Below are positions 33,935 through 42,611 of a DNA stretch of 64,000 nucleotides, in pieces; position 1 is the first letter of the stretch; every line of letters starts with the position of its first letter. Source of the stretch: Bacillus_BD oryzisoli_A (GTDB lineage: Bacteria; Bacillota; Bacilli; Bacillales; Cytobacillaceae); contig NZ_JBHZRC010000002.1 of assembly GCF_043641075.1 (NCBI RefSeq), positions 496,001 to 560,000 of the forward strand. Reading direction: 5' to 3'. Below the pieces are notes generated by a model that did no database searches, was not told the DNA's origin, and saw only the letters and a list, made by a program, of their open reading frames with translations. The position numbers and the translations under genes were made by a program.

Positions 33935-33964
33935 GAAAAAGGCCACCGACTATTCAATGACCTT
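33935..33964 (-). terminator. Probable terminator of the 86-aa gene
   Basis: AAGGTCA and TGGCCTT (minus strand, one G-T pair) flank a 12-base loop and are followed by TTTT. It lies about 25 bases after the stop of the gene at 33990-34250. Confidence 0.5.
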
Positions 33965-33989
33965 CGTTTCCTCGTCATAATCTTGGAAT

Positions 33990-34250
33990 CTAATTTTCCT
34001 TCCATACCCTTAACACATAGCCTCCGCATCCGCATTGATCAATGAAACGGGTTTTGATTCTATCCTTAAAATGGTCTTGAAGGATATCTGTTAAATAGTT
34101 ATCAGGATTCCCAAAACCCTCAGGCGTCACGATGTTCACATAATATCCTTTTGCAGTGTTCCTTACCGCTTCCATTGCATCCTTTACAATCAGGACTACA
34201 TTCTTCTCATACTCTTCATGCTCAAAAGAAATCGACCAATTCCTATCCAT
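33990..34250 (-). CDS. Hypothetical protein with CGCGG motif (86 aa)
   Basis: Family not recognised with confidence. From MDRNWSISFEHEEYEKNVVL it is 86 residues, with GGGGTG upstream. The C-terminus FIDQCGCGGYVLRVWKEN has a Cys-Gly-Cys-Gly-Gly motif that could bind metal or form a disulfide. GYYVNIVTPEGFGNPDNYLT is a likely loop-strand region. No membrane segment. It is a single gene. Confidence 0.6.
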   Translation of the reverse strand: MDRNWSISFEHEEYEKNVVLIVKDAMEAVRNTAKGYYVNIVTPEGFGNPDNYLTDILQDHFKDRIKTRFIDQCGCGGYVLRVWKEN

Positions 34251-34316
34251 AAACCGAATCACCCCTTTTCTTCATCATACACAAGTAGAAATTACATTGG
34301 AGTGACATACATCAAA

Positions 34317-34418
34317 CCAAGGGGACGGGTTCCGTGGTTTTTCGATTAAACCAAGGGGACGGGTTCCGTGGTTTTTCGATTAAACCAAGGGGACGGGTTC
34401 CGTGGCCCTTCTCCAAAA
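34317..34418. repeat. Three tandem 34-bp copies containing GGGGACGGGTTCC
   Basis: CCAAGGGGACGGGTTCCGTG begins at 34317, 34351 and 34385, a strict 34-base period. Single or partial copies of this element are found elsewhere in the window (about 3490, 6155, 22628, 36775, 40980, 41795, 42725 and 56680). Confidence 0.85.
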
Positions 34419-34557
34419 TGGGTATAGAACCATGATCCAACGCCAAAACCTTCCACCGTAATTTTGATTATCTTCTTCAGGATATTGAGAACAAAAATAG
34501 GGTCACAGATTTCACAGAAATTATCTGTTCGCCTGTGCCCTAGGTTTTTCGATTTTA

Positions 34558-34698
34558 TTAGACCGCGCTGGTTTTCTTCCCCTTACTTGTTGCCGCTGCA
34601 TCTTCTTTGTTAATGGGATCCCCGTACAATTGATTAATTTCTTTAGCTAATTCATCTAAAAATTCATCGGATAAAATGGGTCTTTTTTTCTTGCCCAT
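34558..34698 (-). CDS. Small Lys-rich hypothetical protein (46 aa)
   Basis: Not recognised. MGKKKRPILSDEFLDELAKE then INQLYGDPINKEDAAATSKG. The ATG has AGGAGAG seven bases upstream, much better than the upstream in-frame ATG. Highly charged, with a short helix in the middle and a disordered, Lys-rich tail. A CACAG-rich hairpin with a T run (about 34500-34550) follows it. Confidence 0.55.
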   Translation of the reverse strand: MGKKKRPILSDEFLDELAKEINQLYGDPINKEDAAATSKGKKTSAV

Positions 34699-34922
34699 GG
34701 AAACTCTCCTTTGATATCCATTTTTAAAAAAATGAATCAAGCTTTATTACTATTTCCCTTTACCAATATTTCAATCTTTATAGCTAAAATTTATTTACTT
34801 TATGCAGATTCCAGGAGATTAGGCACATTATTTAGTGATGTTTTCATTTTCTTTTTTTGAGAGATATCTGTCTATTAGGGAATCATATATCCTAATGAAC
34901 TTGATTAGGCGGTGAGTAATCC

Positions 34923-36749
34923 ATGATTTTATCTTTAAAAAGGTTCTTAATTGGCAGACCTTTGAAAACGACTGAAGCAGGCGAACAGAAACTTACTAAA
35001 GCGAAGGCCTTAGCAATCCTTTCATCTGATGCCTTATCATCAGTCGCCTATGGACCTGAACAAATTTTAATCGTATTAGTTACGATAGGTGCAGCAGCTT
35101 TTTGGTATTCCATTCCAATCGCAATCGGTGTCTTAATTCTTTTATCCGCTCTGATTTTGTCCTATAGACAAATCATCTTTGCTTATCCTCAAGGAGGCGG
35201 AGCCTATGTGGTTTCGAAGAGTAATCTAGGAATAAATCCGGGCTTAATTGCGGGTGGTTCTCTATTGGTAGACTATATTTTAACGGTTGCCGTGAGTGTT
35301 TCCGCTGGTACGGATGCCATCACATCCGCCTTCCCTGCATTGCATGGATTTAATGTGCAAATTGCCATTGTATTTGTGATTTTCCTTACGATTTTAAATT
35401 TAAGAGGTGTAACGGAGTCGGCATCTGTTTTAGCTTACCCCGTATACCTATTCGTGTTAGCCCTGTTTATTTTGATTGGAGTGGGTCTCTATCGGATTCT
35501 GACTGGTGGAGTTTCACCTGAATTACACACTCCAATAGGAACACCTGTGGCGGGAATCAGCTTATTCCTTTTGCTAAGGGCCTTTGCTTCAGGAAGCTCG
35601 GCTTTAACAGGGGTTGAAGCGATATCAAATGCGATTCCCAACTTTAAAGACCCTGCGCCGAACAATGCTGCGAAAACATTAATGATGATGGGGGCCCTGC
35701 TAGCGATTCTGCTTTCTGGCATTGTCATTTTAGCCTACAATTACGGCATTACGCCAAGGGCTGAGGTAACCGTTGTCTCTCAAATTGCGGAGGCAACCTT
35801 CGGACGGTCCTATATGTATTTCTTTATTCAGGCAACCACTGCATTAATCTTAATTCTTGCTGCAAACACTGGTTATTCTGCGTTTCCATTACTTGCTGTG
35901 AATCTTGCAAAGGACAAGTTTATTCCTCGGATGTTTCTTAGTAGAGGGGACCGATTAGGATACTCAAACGGCATCATCATCCTGGGATTTGCTTCAATCC
36001 TATTAATCCTTGCCTTTTTGGCAGAAACAGAGCATCTAATTCCATTGTATGCGGTTGGAGTGTTTGTACCCTTTACGTTGTCCCAAACTGGGATGATGGT
36101 CAAATGGTATCGTGAAAAACCTGAAGGATGGCTTCCAAAATTCATTATTAATACAATAGGCGCCTTCATTAGCTTAATGGTGACCCTCATTTTCTTTATT
36201 ACAAAATTTTCGCAGGTTTGGTCAATCTTAATTTTTGTCCCGATTATCGTTTTTGTTTTCCACCGAATTCGAAAGCATTATGAGGATGTAGGTAACCAGC
36301 TCAGGATTCAAACCTGCGAAGCATCTATGCCTATCGAGGGAAACGTGATTATCGTTCCAGTTGCTGGTATAACAACGGTTGTGGAGAATACGTTAAAGTA
36401 TGCCAAAGGCCTTTCCCCAGACCAAATTATCGCGGTTTATGTTGCTTTTGAAAGAGAGGACGAGAAAAAATTAGAAGAAAAATGGAAAAAGTGGCAGCCT
36501 GATGTAAGACTAGTGACCCTGCACTCTCATTACAGAAGCATCATTAAACCACTTACTAAGTTTATTGACACAGTCGAACATAAAGCCGGTGAAGCGAATC
36601 ACCAGGTCACAGTCGTCATTCCACAATTTATACCGAAGAAGGGCTGGCACAATATTCTTCACAATCAATCAGGTATCATGATTCGCACCCTATTGATGCT
36701 GCGAAGAAATGTGGTCATTTCAACCGTACCTTATCATTTAATAAAATGA
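34923..36749 (+). CDS. KimA-like potassium importer (APC superfamily, KUP-like)
   Basis: A 608-residue permease with twelve predicted membrane segments and a C-terminal cytosolic domain of about 150 residues, the architecture of B. subtilis KimA (607 residues), a K+/H+ symporter inhibited by cyclic di-AMP. LAILSSDALSSVAYGPEQIL near residues 30-50 holds the Asp and Tyr used for K+ binding in KimA; GGGAYVVSKSNLGINPGLIA and GSSALTGVEAISNAIPNFKD are APC signatures. The cytosolic part starts around RIRKHYEDVGNQLRIQ. GGCGGTGAG precedes the ATG. Unlike kimA (ydaO) of B. subtilis, the 180-base leader shows no recognisable cyclic di-AMP riboswitch. A general amino-acid permease is the alternative. Confidence 0.72.
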   Translation: MILSLKRFLIGRPLKTTEAGEQKLTKAKALAILSSDALSSVAYGPEQILIVLVTIGAAAFWYSIPIAIGVLILLSALILSYRQIIFAYPQGGGAYVVSKSNLGINPGLIAGGSLLVDYILTVAVSVSAGTDAITSAFPALHGFNVQIAIVFVIFLTILNLRGVTESASVLAYPVYLFVLALFILIGVGLYRILTGGVSPELHTPIGTPVAGISLFLLLRAFASGSSALTGVEAISNAIPNFKDPAPNNAAKTLMMMGALLAILLSGIVILAYNYGITPRAEVTVVSQIAEATFGRSYMYFFIQATTALILILAANTGYSAFPLLAVNLAKDKFIPRMFLSRGDRLGYSNGIIILGFASILLILAFLAETEHLIPLYAVGVFVPFTLSQTGMMVKWYREKPEGWLPKFIINTIGAFISLMVTLIFFITKFSQVWSILIFVPIIVFVFHRIRKHYEDVGNQLRIQTCEASMPIEGNVIIVPVAGITTVVENTLKYAKGLSPDQIIAVYVAFEREDEKKLEEKWKKWQPDVRLVTLHSHYRSIIKPLTKFIDTVEHKAGEANHQVTVVIPQFIPKKGWHNILHNQSGIMIRTLLMLRRNVVISTVPYHLIK

Positions 36750-36759
36750 GCCGCGGGAT

Positions 36760-36895
36760 GAGCCACAGGTAAGCCGCGGGGACGGGTTCCGTGGCTCGAT
36801 TGGGTCCGGGAGCCGTGGGAACGGGTCCCTTGGCTCGCACCGCGGGGGCAGCACCCCTTCTCAGCACCATGGAACCCGTCCCCAAGGCTCGACCC
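36760..36895. repeat. Cluster of GGGGACGGGTTCC-type palindromic elements
   Basis: Forward copies (GGGGACGGGTTCCGTGGCTC) are followed by an inverted one (GGAACCCGTCCCCAAGGCTC), so the segment can fold into a long GC-rich hairpin. It is strikingly GC-rich for this genome. It fills the space between the KimA-like gene and the formate/nitrite channel gene. Confidence 0.7.
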
Positions 36896-36980
36896 CCATA
36901 AACTGGAAAGTGTTATTGAGATAGAATGATGGAAAGCTACATACGAAGGATCGTTTTTTGGAGAAGGTGAGAGTTAGCAT

Positions 36981-37760
36981 ATGGAAACTAGTGGATTATC
37001 TAAGATTGAGGAGCTGGCACTTAAGAAGCTGGCGATTTTCGATAACAGCTTTATTCGTTATCTCGCAAGAGCCATGCTGGCCAGTATGTTTATTGGCTTT
37101 GGAGTGATTGTCGCTTTTAAAACAGGAAATTATTTTTATTTGGAGCATTCCCCTCTCGCCTATCCCATGGCTGCTATCACTTTCGGTGTAGCCATCATTC
37201 TTATTGCCTATGGCGGAGGTGATTTGTTCACGGGAAATACGTTTTACTATACCTATGCAGCGCTAGACAAGAAAATGAAATGGTCCAAGGTGATCATCCT
37301 CTGGATATCCAGCTATCTCGGAAATCTTATAGGTGCAGCCGTCTTTGCTGGATTTATTTTCATGACAGGACTGTTCGCAGATGTTTCCGTGAATGGCTTC
37401 CTTCTCAGTGTGGTAGAAAAGAAAATGCAGGTTCCCCAAATGGAACTTCTGTTTCGGGGAATATTGTGTAACTGGCTGGTGTGTTTGGCTTTCTTTATTC
37501 CGATGTTTTTTCAAGAAAATGGAGCGAAGATGTTCGCGATGATGTTATTTGTCTTCTGCTTTTTCATCTCCGGTTACGAACATAGCATTGCGAATATGTG
37601 TACATTCGCGATTGCACTGGTTGTAGACCATCCTGATACGATTTCATGGAAGGGTGTTATACATAATTTGGTCCCTGTCACCATTGGAAATTTAATTGGC
37701 GGAGGCTTCCTGATGGCTGTCATGTACTACTATGTCAACAAGCCGTTCCTAGAAGACTAA
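36981..37760 (+). CDS. Formate/nitrite transporter family channel
   Basis: A 259-residue FocA/NirC-type pentameric membrane channel with six predicted segments. ARAMLASMFIGFGVIVAFKT near residue 30, AYGGGDLFTGNTFYYTYAAL near residue 75, GILCNWLVCLAFFIPMFFQE and ISGYEHSIANM in the second half are all family signatures. It lies 33 bases upstream of lactate dehydrogenase in the same direction. The pair suggests export of fermentation acids (formate or lactate); nitrite uptake cannot be excluded, and no nitrite reductase or pyruvate formate-lyase gene is present here. Confidence 0.88.
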   Translation: METSGLSKIEELALKKLAIFDNSFIRYLARAMLASMFIGFGVIVAFKTGNYFYLEHSPLAYPMAAITFGVAIILIAYGGGDLFTGNTFYYTYAALDKKMKWSKVIILWISSYLGNLIGAAVFAGFIFMTGLFADVSVNGFLLSVVEKKMQVPQMELLFRGILCNWLVCLAFFIPMFFQENGAKMFAMMLFVFCFFISGYEHSIANMCTFAIALVVDHPDTISWKGVIHNLVPVTIGNLIGGGFLMAVMYYYVNKPFLED

Positions 37761-37792
37761 AAAAGAGATTTGACTAACAAGGAGTGTTTTTT

Positions 37793-38710
37793 ATGAATAA
37801 AAGAAAAATTGTTGTGATTGGTACAGGTGCTGTTGGTTCAACTACGGCCTATACATTGCTTTTAAGACATCGAATGGATGAACTGGTTCTCATTGATGCC
37901 AATGTGGATAAAGCGATTGGAGATGCACTGGACATGAACCATGGGATGCCATTTATTGGCCGGACCCAGGTATGGGCTGGATCATATAAGGATTGCGAGG
38001 GTGCAGATATCATTATTATTACAGCCGGATCTGCGCAAAAGCCTGGAGAAACACGGGTAGAATTGCTAAAGCGCAATATTGGAATTTATGATAGCATCAT
38101 CGGCGAGGTATTAAAATACAATCAGGATGGTATTTTGTTAATTGCCACAAACCCAGTCGATATTATGAGTTATTTCTCTTGGAAAAAATCCGGCTGGCCG
38201 GTGGAGCGAATCATCGGGTCTGGTACTTTGTTGGACAGTGCTCGCTTCCGCTATCTGATTGGCCAAAACCTGAATATCGATCCCCGTAGCGTACATGCCC
38301 ATATCATCGGTGAACACGGTGATTCGGAGCTTCCATTGTGGAGCCTTGCAAATGTTGCCGGCACTGAATTAGAGATGGATGAACGTACGAAAGAATACAT
38401 TTTTACTAATACAAGAGATGCTGCCTACCAGATTATTAATACAAAGGGATCTACCTATTATGCCATTGCCTTAGCGATCGATCGGATCTGCACGGCCATT
38501 CTAAAGGATGAAGGAGCTGTGCTGAATATCTCAACACTTCTAACAGATTATCATGGTATTTCAGATGTATATCTCGGAGTCCCATCCATTGTCGACCGCT
38601 CCGGAGTTCGAGAGGTCCTACAATTAGACATATCAGAAGAGGAAAAAGAACTGCTCCAACAATCTGCGAACAAAATAAAAGACCTGATTGCCTCAATTGA
38701 AACTGCTTAA
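37793..38710 (+). CDS. ldh: L-lactate dehydrogenase
   Basis: Reduces pyruvate to L-lactate with NADH, regenerating NAD+ in fermentation. MNKRKIVVIGTGAVGSTTAY carries the NAD-binding GxGxxG; KPGETRVELLKRN is the mobile substrate loop with the catalytic Arg; ATNPVDIMSYFSW follows; GSGTLLDSARFRYLIG carries the substrate Arg; and IIGEHGDSELPLWS holds the catalytic His (near residue 179). The length is 305 residues. AAGGAG lies before ATG 37793, better than an upstream in-frame codon. It is the second gene of an operon with the formate/nitrite channel. The Rex-type operator often found at ldh was not recognised. Confidence 0.95.
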   Translation: MNKRKIVVIGTGAVGSTTAYTLLLRHRMDELVLIDANVDKAIGDALDMNHGMPFIGRTQVWAGSYKDCEGADIIIITAGSAQKPGETRVELLKRNIGIYDSIIGEVLKYNQDGILLIATNPVDIMSYFSWKKSGWPVERIIGSGTLLDSARFRYLIGQNLNIDPRSVHAHIIGEHGDSELPLWSLANVAGTELEMDERTKEYIFTNTRDAAYQIINTKGSTYYAIALAIDRICTAILKDEGAVLNISTLLTDYHGISDVYLGVPSIVDRSGVREVLQLDISEEEKELLQQSANKIKDLIASIETA

Positions 38711-38723
38711 GGTTTCGGTGTAG

Positions 38724-38774
38724 GGCACCTTGATACAACGGCATTGCTAATGACGCTGGAACAAGGTGCCTTTT
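38724..38774 (+). terminator. Terminator of the ldh operon
   Basis: Nine-base arms GGCACCTTG (38724-38732) and CAAGGTGCC (38762-38770), followed by TTTT. The 29-base loop itself can partly pair. Confidence 0.7.
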
Positions 38775-38783
38775 CTAAAGATA

Positions 38784-39575
38784 GAGCAGCTTCGGACAGA
38801 CTTCCTTGGCTTTCCTACTATTTCTGTCTAAAGATAGGGACTCTTCTGACAGACTTCCTGTGCTATCCCACTATTTCTGTCTCAAGACAGGCCACCTTCT
38901 GACAGACTTCCTTGGCTTTCATACCATTTCTGTCTTAAGACAGAGACTCTTCTGACAGACTTCCTTGGCTTTCATACCATTTCTGTCTTAAGACAGAGAC
39001 TCTTCTGACAGACTTCCTTGGCTTTCACACCATTTCTGTCTTAAGACAGGGACTATTCTGACAGACTTCCTTGGCTTTCACACCATTTCTGTCTTAAGAC
39101 AGGGACTCTTCTGACAGATTCCCTTGAACTTCACACTATTTCTGTCTTAAGACAGGGACTCTTCTGACAGATTCCCTTGGCTTTCCTACTATTTCTGTCT
39201 CAAGACAGATCCCCTTCGGACAGACTTCCTGTGCTATCCCACTATTTCTGTCTCAAGACAGGCCACCTTCTGACAGACTTCCTTGGCTTTCATACCATTT
39301 CTGTCTTAAGACAGAGACTCTTCTGACAGACTTCCTTGGCTTTCACATTATTTCTGTCTAAAGACAAGGACTCTTCTGACAGACTCCCTTGGCTTTCCCA
39401 CTATTTCTGTCTTAAGACAGGAACCCCTCTGACAGACTGCCTTGTTTTTCCACTATTTCTGTCTAAAGACAGGGACTCTTCTGACAGACTCCCTTGGCTT
39501 TCACACTATTTCTGTCTTAAGACAGGGACTATTCTGACAGACTGTTTTGGCTTTCCACTAATTCTGACTAAAGAA
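38784..39575. repeat. Tandem array 3: about 15 copies of a 53-bp unit
   Basis: CTGTCTTAAGACAG (a perfect 14-base palindrome) or a one-base variant recurs at 38824, 38930, 38983, 39036 and on to 39512, every 53 bases with one 52-base unit. The rest of the unit is GGACTCTTCTGACAGACTTC and CTTGGCTTTCACACTATTT. The palindrome and the GACAGACTTCCTT part are shared with array 1, so the two are related. A 105-codon open frame across part of it is a repeat artefact. The last copy (about 39550) is degenerate. Confidence 0.95.
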
Positions 39576-39760
39576 ATACACTACGCTTGTCCAAAGCACG
39601 AAATCGGATACCCGCCGTATACTAACTACCTTTTAGAATTTGATATTTTTTAACAATCTATAGCTGTCCTATGTTTGCTAATAAATTTTGCATAAATCCT
39701 CTATTATTAAGAATACTATTACTTGTATTTACAATTGTAGCTGCAAGTGAGGATAGCCTA

Positions 39761-40249
39761 ATGATAATCAAGCAACAAATGGTACTAGTCATAAGAGCGT
39801 TGTATTTTTGTATGGCGGAACAGTGGTCGGAGTTAGGGAAAAAGCATAATATTTCCCCTGCTCAGCAGCATATTTTATTTTTACTTTCCGTGAACCCTTC
39901 ACTTACTCCAACCCAAATTAGCCAGCTGGGCTGCTGGCATATTTCAACTGTCACAAGACTGCTCAAGCCTTTGGAAAATAATGGTCTCATTTCAATTTCT
40001 CCTGATACCATCCAGCGTAAATGTAAAAAGGTCTCTATATCCGAAGAAGGGAAAAAACTGATAACTCATGTACTTCAATCCGCTCAGCAATTAGAACACT
40101 TTCCTTTTCCTATGGATCATTTGTCAGAGACTGAAATAGTTAATTTTTTGGAATGCGGGCATAGGATTCTAGAGGTGCTTAAAGGCAAAGATTTTTACAA
40201 AAAGGTGATTAATGCACAGGTTGAAGGTTTTGATTACCAAGGCTCTTAG
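39761..40249 (+). CDS. MarR family transcriptional regulator (Hpr/ScoC-like)
   Basis: A 162-residue winged-helix regulator. MIIKQQMVLVIRALYFCMAE then HNISPAQQHILFLLSVNPSL and TPTQISQLGCWHISTVTRLL form the MarR DNA-binding domain (residues about 30-100), with KCKKVSISEEGKKLI as the wing and following helix. The length and CWHISTVTRLLKPLE resemble ScoC/Hpr, which represses protease and sporulation genes in B. subtilis. The start is chosen for AGTGAGG upstream; the longer open frame would add a hydrophobic extension. It is convergent with a CBO0543-type membrane protein gene. A second, almost empty copy of this locus lies at 44.5 kb. Confidence 0.78.
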   Translation: MIIKQQMVLVIRALYFCMAEQWSELGKKHNISPAQQHILFLLSVNPSLTPTQISQLGCWHISTVTRLLKPLENNGLISISPDTIQRKCKKVSISEEGKKLITHVLQSAQQLEHFPFPMDHLSETEIVNFLECGHRILEVLKGKDFYKKVINAQVEGFDYQGS

Positions 40250-40309
40250 GGACAAAAAACGAAAAACAGAGCCGCCATAGCGTTACTCTGTCTTTAGTCA
40301 AGTAGATGA

Positions 40310-40906
40310 TTACAAGAGATCCTCTAACCTTGAATGGTAAAAGCAATCTACAATGGCATCGAATCTCCGTGAAAATGGATGCTTGCTTTTGATTGGCACC
40401 TTGAATTTTTTTATAAAAAATACGATTGAACAAAATGAAATAAAGCACGTTACCACTGGCCTTTTCGAAAAAAGTAAGCTGTATAAATACATCATTAAGT
40501 AAAGGACGCCTGACCAAAAAATGTTCCAGCCGTGTTTATATTGAATCATTCTTTGCTTATGTGCGATGTATTCAACGATACTAGAGAAGAAAACCCATTT
40601 AATTAGATAACCCAGCTGCATGAACCCTGTCTTTGAACTTTTTGAAAGAAATAAAAGGACAAGTAACGGAGTCACAATGAAAATATGAATAATCCGTAAT
40701 AATCGCCAATTGAAATGATTGGGAGTAAATTCCCAAACAAGATGTCTTTTACATAATTTGTAATAAATAGCATTTATTATGGATGCATAGCCCAACGATT
40801 TGTAATATTTCGGAATGTCACGCCACGTCTTCCCTTTGATATTTAACACTAACACCAATACCATTAAAAAAAGATGCTTCCATTTCATCACATGTATTTT
40901 ACTCAT
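40310..40906 (-). CDS. CBO0543-type integral membrane protein, copy 1
   Basis: A 198-residue protein with about five hydrophobic segments, matching what is called the CBO0543 family in spore-formers; function unknown. MSKIHVMKWKHLFLMVLVLV then NIKGKTWRDIPKYYKSLGYA, RHLVWEFTPNHFNWRLLRII and HKQRMIQYKHGWNIFWSGVL are the conserved parts. It ends in a basic tail (KSKHPFSRRFDAIVDCFYHS). AGGTGGA precedes the ATG. A paralogue of the same length lies at 44672-45268 and keeps most conserved residues. Each copy follows a MarR-locus sequence on the opposite strand. Confidence 0.75.
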   Translation of the reverse strand: MSKIHVMKWKHLFLMVLVLVLNIKGKTWRDIPKYYKSLGYASIINAIYYKLCKRHLVWEFTPNHFNWRLLRIIHIFIVTPLLVLLFLSKSSKTGFMQLGYLIKWVFFSSIVEYIAHKQRMIQYKHGWNIFWSGVLYLMMYLYSLLFSKRPVVTCFISFCSIVFFIKKFKVPIKSKHPFSRRFDAIVDCFYHSRLEDLL

Positions 40907-40974
40907 AACAAATCCACCTAAATTACTTTTACTAGTAGTGTGAGTTATATTTTACAAAATATGTATTTCAATCA

Positions 40975-41060
40975 CGAGGACGGGTCCCGCGGCACATCTT
41001 TCCCCGAGCCACGGAACCCGTCCCTGTGGTTCTCCGGAAGCAAGAGAACCGTCCCTCTGC
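40975..41060. repeat. GGGGACGGGTTCC-family palindromic element
   Basis: GAGGACGGGTCCCGCGG is followed by the inverted copy GAGCCACGGAACCCGTCCC, and by a further fragment (GAGAACCGTCCCTC). It lies just beyond the stop of the YdhK-like lipoprotein gene and upstream of the CBO0543 gene on the same strand. Confidence 0.6.
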
Positions 41061-41065
41061 GCTTA

Positions 41066-41686
41066 TTATGCTGGTGCTAATTCACTTTCTGTTACCCATT
41101 TATGATTCGTGACCTTTTTTCCATCAGGTGTGGTGTAATCAACCATGTAAACGGTTGTTTGTTCTGCCGAATCGATTGTCAGTGTTGTATCAGCCATACC
41201 GTCCAAATGAGCTGATGCTGTTTTTGCTTCTGCACCAGGCTTTAATGGCGCTTGGCCTGGATCGATTAATTCTTCATGGATAATCCATTTATGATTCTCA
41301 ACCCGCTCCCCGCCCGTTGTGGGTGTATAGGAAACAGTGTAAACAGTTGTATCATAGGCACCTGTAATGGTGGCTTCAGCGCCCATCATTCCCTGCATAT
41401 GATCAGATTGAATGATTGCTTTACTTCCAACCGGATATGTAGGATTTTCAGCTGCCTTTAATCCTTCTGGAACCTCACTTGATCCAGAATGATCCATTCC
41501 AGCATGGTCCATTTCATCCATGTCTTCATTGCTAGTATCTTTCGTTTCTTTCGTTACAGCTTCTTGATCATTTTTTTCGTCATTCATCTGCTGTGCATCC
41601 TCATTCGCATTTGAACATGCTCCTAAAAATAATAAAACCGAAGCAAGCAGCGTAAAAAGTATAGCGTTTCTGTGTGCTAGTTTCAT
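41066..41686 (-). CDS. YdhK-family lipoprotein (DUF1541)
   Basis: A 206-residue surface lipoprotein. MKLAHRNAILFTLLASVLLF is the signal peptide, followed by the lipobox LGAC; the mature part has an acidic, Met/His-rich linker (DEMDHAGMDHSGSSEVPEGL). Two DUF1541 repeats follow, about residues 85-145 and 146-206, with near-matching cores SKAIIQSDHMQGMMGAEATI / AEAKTASAHLDGMADTTLTI and ends NHKWIIHEEL / NHKWVTESEL. The family has a His/Met-rich character and is often linked to copper, but no role is proven. The start is set by GGAGG upstream. Confidence 0.88.
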   Translation of the reverse strand: MKLAHRNAILFTLLASVLLFLGACSNANEDAQQMNDEKNDQEAVTKETKDTSNEDMDEMDHAGMDHSGSSEVPEGLKAAENPTYPVGSKAIIQSDHMQGMMGAEATITGAYDTTVYTVSYTPTTGGERVENHKWIIHEELIDPGQAPLKPGAEAKTASAHLDGMADTTLTIDSAEQTTVYMVDYTTPDGKKVTNHKWVTESELAPA

Positions 41687-41915
41687 TCTCCCATTCCTCC
41701 TTTTTTTGAACAGTAGAAGTATATCCAAAAAGTTTGCAGAATTTGTGCATAAACCCATTCGCACCTTGCAAAAGGTTTAAAGGAAAGAGCCTCGGGGACG
41801 GGTACGTTGGCTTGTTTGGTCTGCGGGGTTACCAACGAAAAAGAAATTCTCATTACCTACATAATGAATAACTTAAGTTCCTCGAATTTACTAGTCCTTG
41901 AATAAAACAAAAAAA

Positions 41916-41935
41916 CATGGATTTTCCATGCTTTT
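41916..41935 (+). terminator. Orphan terminator-like hairpin
   Basis: CATGGA and TCCATG around a 3-base loop, followed by CTTTTT on the plus strand. No plus-strand gene ends nearby. The neighbouring sequence up to the array at 42051 shows no gene. Confidence 0.45.
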
Positions 41936-42050
41936 TGTATGTTACCTCTATTATACTGTGGTATCTATATCCTACCCCTAAACAGTTAAAAGAAGAGACA
42001 AGTTACGCATAGAGTAAATCCTGTGGCTCAAACTATAGCACCTATAAAAT

Positions 42051-42611
42051 ACAGCTCCACGGGCATCAGGTGAAGGTCTTGTTTCCCTTTTCCCGTATAA
42101 GTACAGCTCCACGGGCATCAGATGGAGCTCTTGTTTCCCTTTTTCAGTTTGAATACTGCACCACGGGCATCAGGAGAAGGTCTTGTTTCCCTTTTTCCGT
42201 TTGAATACTGCTCCACGGGCATCAGATGGAGCTCTTGTTTCCCTTTTCCCTTATAAGTACAACTCCACGGGCATCAGATGGAGCTCTTGTTTCCCTTTTT
42301 CCTTATAAGTACAGCTCCACGGGCATCAGATGGAGCTCTTGTTTCCCTTTTTCAGCTTGAGTACAACTCCACGGGCATCAGATGGAGCTCTTGTTTCCCT
42401 TTTCCCTTACAAGTACAGCTCCACGGGCATCAGATGAGTGTCTTGTTTCCCTTTTTCAGCTTGAGTACAACTCCACGGGCATCAGATGGAGCTCTTGTTT
42501 CCCTTTTCTCATATAAGTACAGCTCTACAGGCATCAGATGGAGCTCTTGTTTCCCTTTTCCCTTAAAAGTACAGCTCCACGGGCACCAGATGAGGTCCTT
42601 GATTCCCTTTT
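42051..42611. repeat. Tandem array 4: 11 copies of a 52-bp unit
   Basis: ACAGCTCCACGGGCATCAGA starts near 42051 and recurs to 42571, ten intervals of exactly 52 bases without any indel. The second part of the unit is TGGAGCTCTTGTTTCCCTTT and a TTCCCTTATAAGT-type tail. AGCTCCA and TGGAGCT in each unit form a 7-bp stem over an 11-base loop. The unit sequence is unrelated to arrays 1 and 3. A 118-codon open frame across it is a repeat artefact. It occupies the space between the YdhK lipoprotein and the acetolactate-synthase-type gene. Confidence 0.95.

Noticed and set aside
39336..39653. 105-codon open frame on the plus strand
   Set aside because: It lies mostly within tandem array 3 and translates the repeat unit in shifting frames; no ribosome binding site.
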